Source: Ampullaceana balthica (Eukaryota > Mollusca > Gastropoda > Lymnaeidae). From it: DNA of 64,000 nt. The stretch lies in NCBI GenBank assembly GCA_944989445.1, contig CALYLW010000727.1, positions 62,001-126,000 on the forward strand, given 5' to 3'. The notes below the pieces were generated by a model. It was not told the DNA's origin. It saw nothing but the letters and a program-made list of their open reading frames with translations, and searched no databases. Each line of letters begins with the position of its first letter. Position 1 is the first letter of the stretch. Position numbers and translations under genes: made by a program. Positions 59,961-64,000 of this stretch are shown piece by piece.

Positions 59961-60851
59961 CTGGGGATTTCAAGAAGTAAGACAAGCGTTTACACTGCTG
60001 GTCACGGGGTTCTCTAACCACAGTCCGTGAGTTACAACTTGCTCTTGTTGGGGGGGGGGTGTTTCGGTAACCTAACACACCTTAACTGCGCGGCAGATTA
60101 CCGTATTTTACGTCTCTCTGAAAATACCTCTTCTAATACCACTACTATTTTAAAAAATAATTTAAAATAAATAAATAAAAAAATTTAAAAAACCACCAGA
60201 CGGTGAATCCGCGAAAAATGAACCGCGTAGTAGCGAGGGATTACTTTAACAGAACATAAAAAAATATTATTTTAAAAAAAATTCTTACCATAATAAATGT
60301 TCAACATTACAAATAAGATATGATAGGGTAGATAGAATTGTTTTAGACATATCATTTCAAGTTCTTAACTTTAACTGTTTATGAAAGACACTGAACAAAC
60401 AGGCCACCAATTTCTAAAGTGTCTCTGATATTTAAATTAAATGTTAATAGAACATCTTGTGCAATTCATTCTCACGCATTAGGAGTACGGTAATTGGTTC
60501 ATGTTGTAGGTATCGAATATCTCTATTCAGTGCAGATACACGATAGACAGAACATGACTTGGGGGTGTTTGATGGGTGAGAGGGGGGGGGGCAAATTTAT
60601 GACTTGAAAGTATCGGTCGCATTGACTGAACTTCTAGTGTCCTGTTTAGGACAGTCTCATAGCCACGGGAGCAGCGCCGCACATTATCGAGCTGCCCGGA
60701 GTTTCCATTCGAGAATAGTGCACGGTGTACAGTTTCTTGTGAAAGTAATTTCTTCGTTTTCTTTATCTATACCACCTCGTTTCTACATTTTAAAATGTAT
60801 CACCCTCTCTCTATCCCCCCTCTCTCTCTCTCTTCTTTCTCGCTTTCTCCT

Positions 60852-60885
<34 letters not shown>

Positions 60886-61264
60886 CCTCCTTCCCACTCT
60901 TTCTCCCCCAATTTCTCCCTGTCTCTTTCTCTCTTTTTTTCTCTCTCTCTCTCTTTCTCTCTCTATCTCCCTTCCTCCCCCTCTCTCGCCCCCATCTCTC
61001 TTTATCTATCTCTCTTTCTATCTATTTCTCCATCCCTCCTCCCCTCTCTCTTAAATTCTTTATCTCTTATTTTCTCTGTCCCCCCTCCCTCAGTTTTATT
61101 AAGTCAGATATCTTTCTAATCCGTTTCTCTGTGTAAACAATTTGATCCCTCTAAGGATCGCTTATTATTATGTACATTATAAATATAAATATTTGATTGA
61201 ACACTGGGACACACTGCGGGTGGGATAAACATACTAATTTTACATTTGAACTCAACACTAAAAG
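59961..61264. other. Neurexin upstream intron with pyrimidine-rich tract
   Basis: No EGF1 or LNS1 exon recognised. A sequence resembling a MITE end (GAACCGCGTAGTAGCGAGGG near 60220) lies here, followed by the CT-rich tract. Confidence 0.45.
60795..61095. repeat. CT-rich low-complexity tract
   Basis: About 300 bases of (CT)n/(TCTC)n mixed with C-runs. It opens long Ser/Leu/Phe/Pro reading frames that have no coding meaning. Confidence 0.95.
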
Positions 61265-61770
61265 GAACAGAGGCGTCGCTACCGGGGTGCGGGGGATGCG
61301 GACAACGCCGTGTAACACCATCACAAGGAGTGACACCTAAATGTACGCGATGGTCGAGTGGCAGCGCGCTGGCGTACCGATGGTCACGGGTTCGAATCCA
61401 TATCAAGGCAAGGATTTGTTCCCGGGGCCGAGGGCGTCCCTGAGTCACCCAGCTCCGAATGGGTGCCCAACACTAGTTAGGCGGCTGGGTAATGCGTGGA
61501 ACCTACAAAGCCGTGGCCTGTGAACGCTGCATCACTTGCCAACAGATCATCTGTCATGGTCTGTGGACGCAATTACCTTCTGCATTGAAGGAGCGTCTGT
61601 ATTGATAAGATAAGATAAGACAAGATAAATGTAAAACTTCTGCATGTTCCCGTTATTAGGCACTGGCATACTCCGGAGGAGATCTAGGGGTAGGGTAAGT
61701 CGTGGGGAGTGACATCATGAGCTACCGCATGGGGTGACGCCAACCCTAGTGACGCCCCAGAAAAGGAATA
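61265..61770. mobile_element. Candidate older repeat split by the SINE
   Basis: GGCGTCGCTACCGGGGTG near 61272 and CCCTAGTGACGCC near 61745 look like inverted ends of one repeat interrupted by the SINE. A related GAGTGACGCCCCACAAAAAA occurs near 63116. Boundaries are uncertain. Confidence 0.4.
61344..61628 (+). mobile_element. tRNA-derived SINE, near full length, with GATAA tail
   Basis: Same family as 58999-59291: A box CGATGGTCGAGTGGCAGC, B box GGTCACGGGTTCGAATCC, the same core and hairpin tail, ending in tandem GATAA/GACAA units. It sits inside an older repeat whose halves flank it. Confidence 0.93.
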
Positions 61771-62284
61771 AGGCGTATAAAATGTGATACGTGCAGGGTT
61801 TGTGGAATCCGGAGCGAGCCACTAAATTTTAGTTCTCACCAGACAAGAAAAGAAAGAATAATGCAGCGTTTCTCTTACAATTAAAAAAAACTAAACATTG
61901 CGTCACCTGGGGCTGATTGCTTCCCTTTGTTTCCTCATACGCCAGTCAGAGTGGGCAAGAGGCCAAAGTTAGTAAAAGTAAAAGGTGGAGCAAGACAATG
62001 TTGCCGAAACGAAGTTTTTAAAAGTCAAATGTTACTTAATCGGCGTTAGTAAGAGACAATATGCAATGCTGCTATGAGATAGTTTATTTTGTATATAAAA
62101 TTCTCTGCGTCGCCCAACCGTGCGGGACACCACGCACGCACGCCTACTCTCTAGCCCTCCTCCCGAACTCCCTTCACCAAAGCGAGTATGTGCAAACGAG
62201 CATGACGAATGACCCTCGCTGGGGTCGACCAATGTCTCGAGACCAACAATGGTCCTTGCGTTCACTTGCATTGTTCCTTCACAG

Positions 62285-62355
62285 AATAACGTGAGATTCG
62301 TAGTGTACTGGTTATCAAGTCCGCCTTATACGGGGAAGGTCCTGGGTTCAAGCCC
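62285..62355 (+). other. tRNA-like sequence (degenerate, Val-like)
   Basis: GTAGTGTACTGGTTATCA resembles a tRNA A box and GGTCCTGGGTTCAAGCCCC a B box; the T stem CTGGG/CCCAG pairs. The acceptor stem does not pair and the anticodon stem has a mismatch, so it is not a working tRNA. It may be a SINE head. Confidence 0.5.
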
Positions 62356-62620
62356 CAGCGTAAACATTTTTTTAAAATGCCTGTTTGTGCCCGTTATTTT
62401 ACCCATTTATTGCCAACACTAGTTGACCCTCGCTAGGGTCGGCCAATCACAGTTTATGGTTGGCAAGCTAATGTGGTAAAGGGTGGTGGGCAGGTAGATA
62501 ACCACAGTGCGAATGTCCCCCCCCCCACCGGCGTTCAATCGCTTTGTTTTGATTTCTTCGTGCTGTAGCTTGTGCCCGTTCTTTCTCCACTTTCTTTGCA
62601 CCCTCCACGAGCAAGTCTGC

Positions 62621-62650
62621 GGCGTATGCTACGCCGCGGGGCGTCTAGTA
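62621..62650 (+). mobile_element. Helitron-like 3' terminus
   Basis: GCGGCGTATGCTACGCCGC forms a perfect 8-bp stem with a 3-base loop. It is followed by GGGGCGT and CTAG, then T. A hairpin shortly before CTRR with insertion before T is the Helitron 3' signature. The 5' end was not located. Confidence 0.6.
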
Positions 62651-63679
62651 TATTTTAAAATAATAAATAAAAACATGAAACATATTAGAAAGATTGAAAA
62701 AATAAAGAAATACATACACCATACAACTTATACTTATACTTATACTGTTTACGTTTCATTAATCAAACTTTGCATCACCGTGGAGACAGGCAATAAATCC
62801 AAATGTCGCGCCTCTACGGCCAGTCGGCCATTTTTACGATGTTTTATCACTTCCTTTGTTGCTTCGACATAGTTCACACCCCGGGGGGGGGGATCGGAGA
62901 CTGTCTGTTAATATCCTAGAATCCCCACCTCCCCCACCCTTACCCTAAAGAGAGAGCAGGATTTGAGTACGAAACATCACACACTATTTTTGGTGCCCCC
63001 CCCCCTTATAATGTGGTAAGTGTTTTCCTAGAGGTACCACCATTATATGGTCTGTAGCACGTTAAACTGATGCATGGGGATGTAACAATAACTTTAATTA
63101 CAAATTATTATATTTGAGTGACGCCCCACAAAAAAATAATAAAAGCGTGTAAAAATGACAATTAAAAGCAGTATTGACAAAACTCATGTTATGTTATGTC
63201 ACGACCCCACCCCCTCCCCCCAATCCCTCGGTTGCATTTAAAGGTCACCGAAGATACCACCCTATTCTCCACAAACAGGAATGTATCTTTGACATCTTAT
63301 TAAAATTACCCCCCGACCCCCCTTGTTTAAAAAAACAAAAGTTGAATGCATCATTGCCATCCCAGCCCTCTCATTAAAACCCCACCATTTACAAACTGAA
63401 TTCATCCATTGGCGCTTCAACCACCCCCCCCCCAAACTCAATTGTCACCACTTTTAAACTGTTGAGTGGTCAGGACAAAATGCCCAGACAGCTGAGAAGT
63501 ACGGTGGGGCCCGGGCTCGCATAACGAGCTCGAACTTTCGCCAGAAGCTCGCATAACTCACAGCGGCACTATCGCCACATAGGAAAAAATTATTTAAAAA
63601 AAAACAAACAACGAATTGGTGACGCGAGATAGCCTCAATGGTTGTCGTGTGTTTTGCATGCTTGTTGGTATGTGTATGG

Positions 63680-64000
63680 TTCTGATGTGTTTGGTATGTT
63701 TATGATGTAATGTGTTGGTATTTTATGCTGTGAAGTGTTGGTATGTTTATGTTGTAATGTGTTGGTATTTTATGCTGTGAAGTGTTGGTATGTTTATGTT
63801 GTAATGTGTTGGTATTTTATGCTGTGAAGTGTTGGTATGTTTATGTTGTAATGTTTTGGTATTTTATGCTGTGAAGTGTTGGTATGTTTATGTTGTAATG
63901 TGTTGGTATTTTATGCTGTGAAGTGTTGGTATGTTTATGTTGTAATGTGTTGGTATTTTATGCTGTGATGTGTTGGTTGGTATGTTTATGGTATAATGTG
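63680..64000. repeat. 47-bp minisatellite running off the window end
   Basis: The unit is GTTGGTATTTTATGCTGTGA followed by AGTGTTGGTATGTTTATG and TTGTAATGT. About 6-7 copies are visible and the array continues past 64000. Each unit is itself made of two related halves with GTTGGTAT. Confidence 0.93.

Larger units (their letters stand above)
61771..63640. other. Repeat-rich intron or 5' region, no exon recognised
   Basis: Contains the tRNA-like sequence, the Helitron-like end, two copies of GACCCTCGCTGGGGTCG-type sequence (62211 and 62425) and C-runs. No exon of neurexin or another gene can be supported. Confidence 0.45.

Noticed and set aside
60604..61136. Long open frames (113-171 codons) rich in Ser, Leu, Phe and Pro on the + strand
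   Set aside because: They read across a CT-rich low-complexity tract, with no domain, splice signals or balanced composition.
62285..62355. A functional tRNA gene
   Set aside because: The acceptor stem does not pair and the anticodon stem is mismatched. Kept only as a tRNA-like sequence.

Overview
This is an animal nuclear genome window. The DNA is AT-rich, coding sequence is broken into short exons with GT-AG introns, and introns carry SINEs, LINE fragments, MITEs and minisatellites. The protein families and the neurexin C-terminus (ending EWYV) suggest a protostome. I suspect a mollusc, probably a gastropod, but no sequence here proves the species.

Two large genes lie tail to tail. On the + strand, 4424-14868 holds a complete MOCS1 gene for molybdenum cofactor synthesis, in ten exons. 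Its MoaA half ends in Gly-Gly-stop at 12868-12876, and that same sequence overlaps a splice donor. If the donor is used, the frame continues in phase into a large last exon encoding a linker and the MoaC half, so one locus can yield MOCS1A or a MOCS1A-B fusion. On the - strand, 59960 down to 21830 holds most of an alpha-neurexin: 22 constitutive exons covering LNS2, LNS3, EGF2, LNS4, LNS5, EGF3, LNS6, stalk, transmembrane helix and PDZ-binding tail. The 22 exons join in one phase-consistent frame of about 1261 residues, provided a weak donor at 44946 is the one used. The signal peptide, LNS1 and EGF1 should lie beyond position 64000.

Two further - strand terminal-type exons do not fit the standard neurexin. 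One (25693-26742, about 349 codons, charged, no membrane helix, own stop) lies at the vertebrate splice-site-5 position and is phase-compatible with the preceding neurexin exon. The other (17100-17247) encodes a 48-residue end with a membrane helix, a stop and a nearby AATAAA, and is phase-compatible with an upstream neurexin exon. They may be alternative neurexin ends or exons of unrecognised genes. They are the most interesting unknowns here.

The rest is mobile and repetitive DNA. There is a broken RTE-like reverse transcriptase (936-2124), a second fragment in a MOCS1 intron (7417-7822), and a 5'-truncated CR1/jockey-like LINE (28105-30840) in a neurexin intron. A tRNA-derived SINE family (58999, 61344, 38893 and older copies) shares its 3' hairpin tail with that LINE. 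Six short hAT-type elements have 8-bp target duplications, five of them perfect. There are also Harbinger-like and TA-flanked palindromic MITEs, a Helitron-like terminus (62621-62650), and several minisatellites, including 27 units of 50 bp just inside a MOCS1 intron. Long introns and the 60-64 kb end show no further gene I can support.
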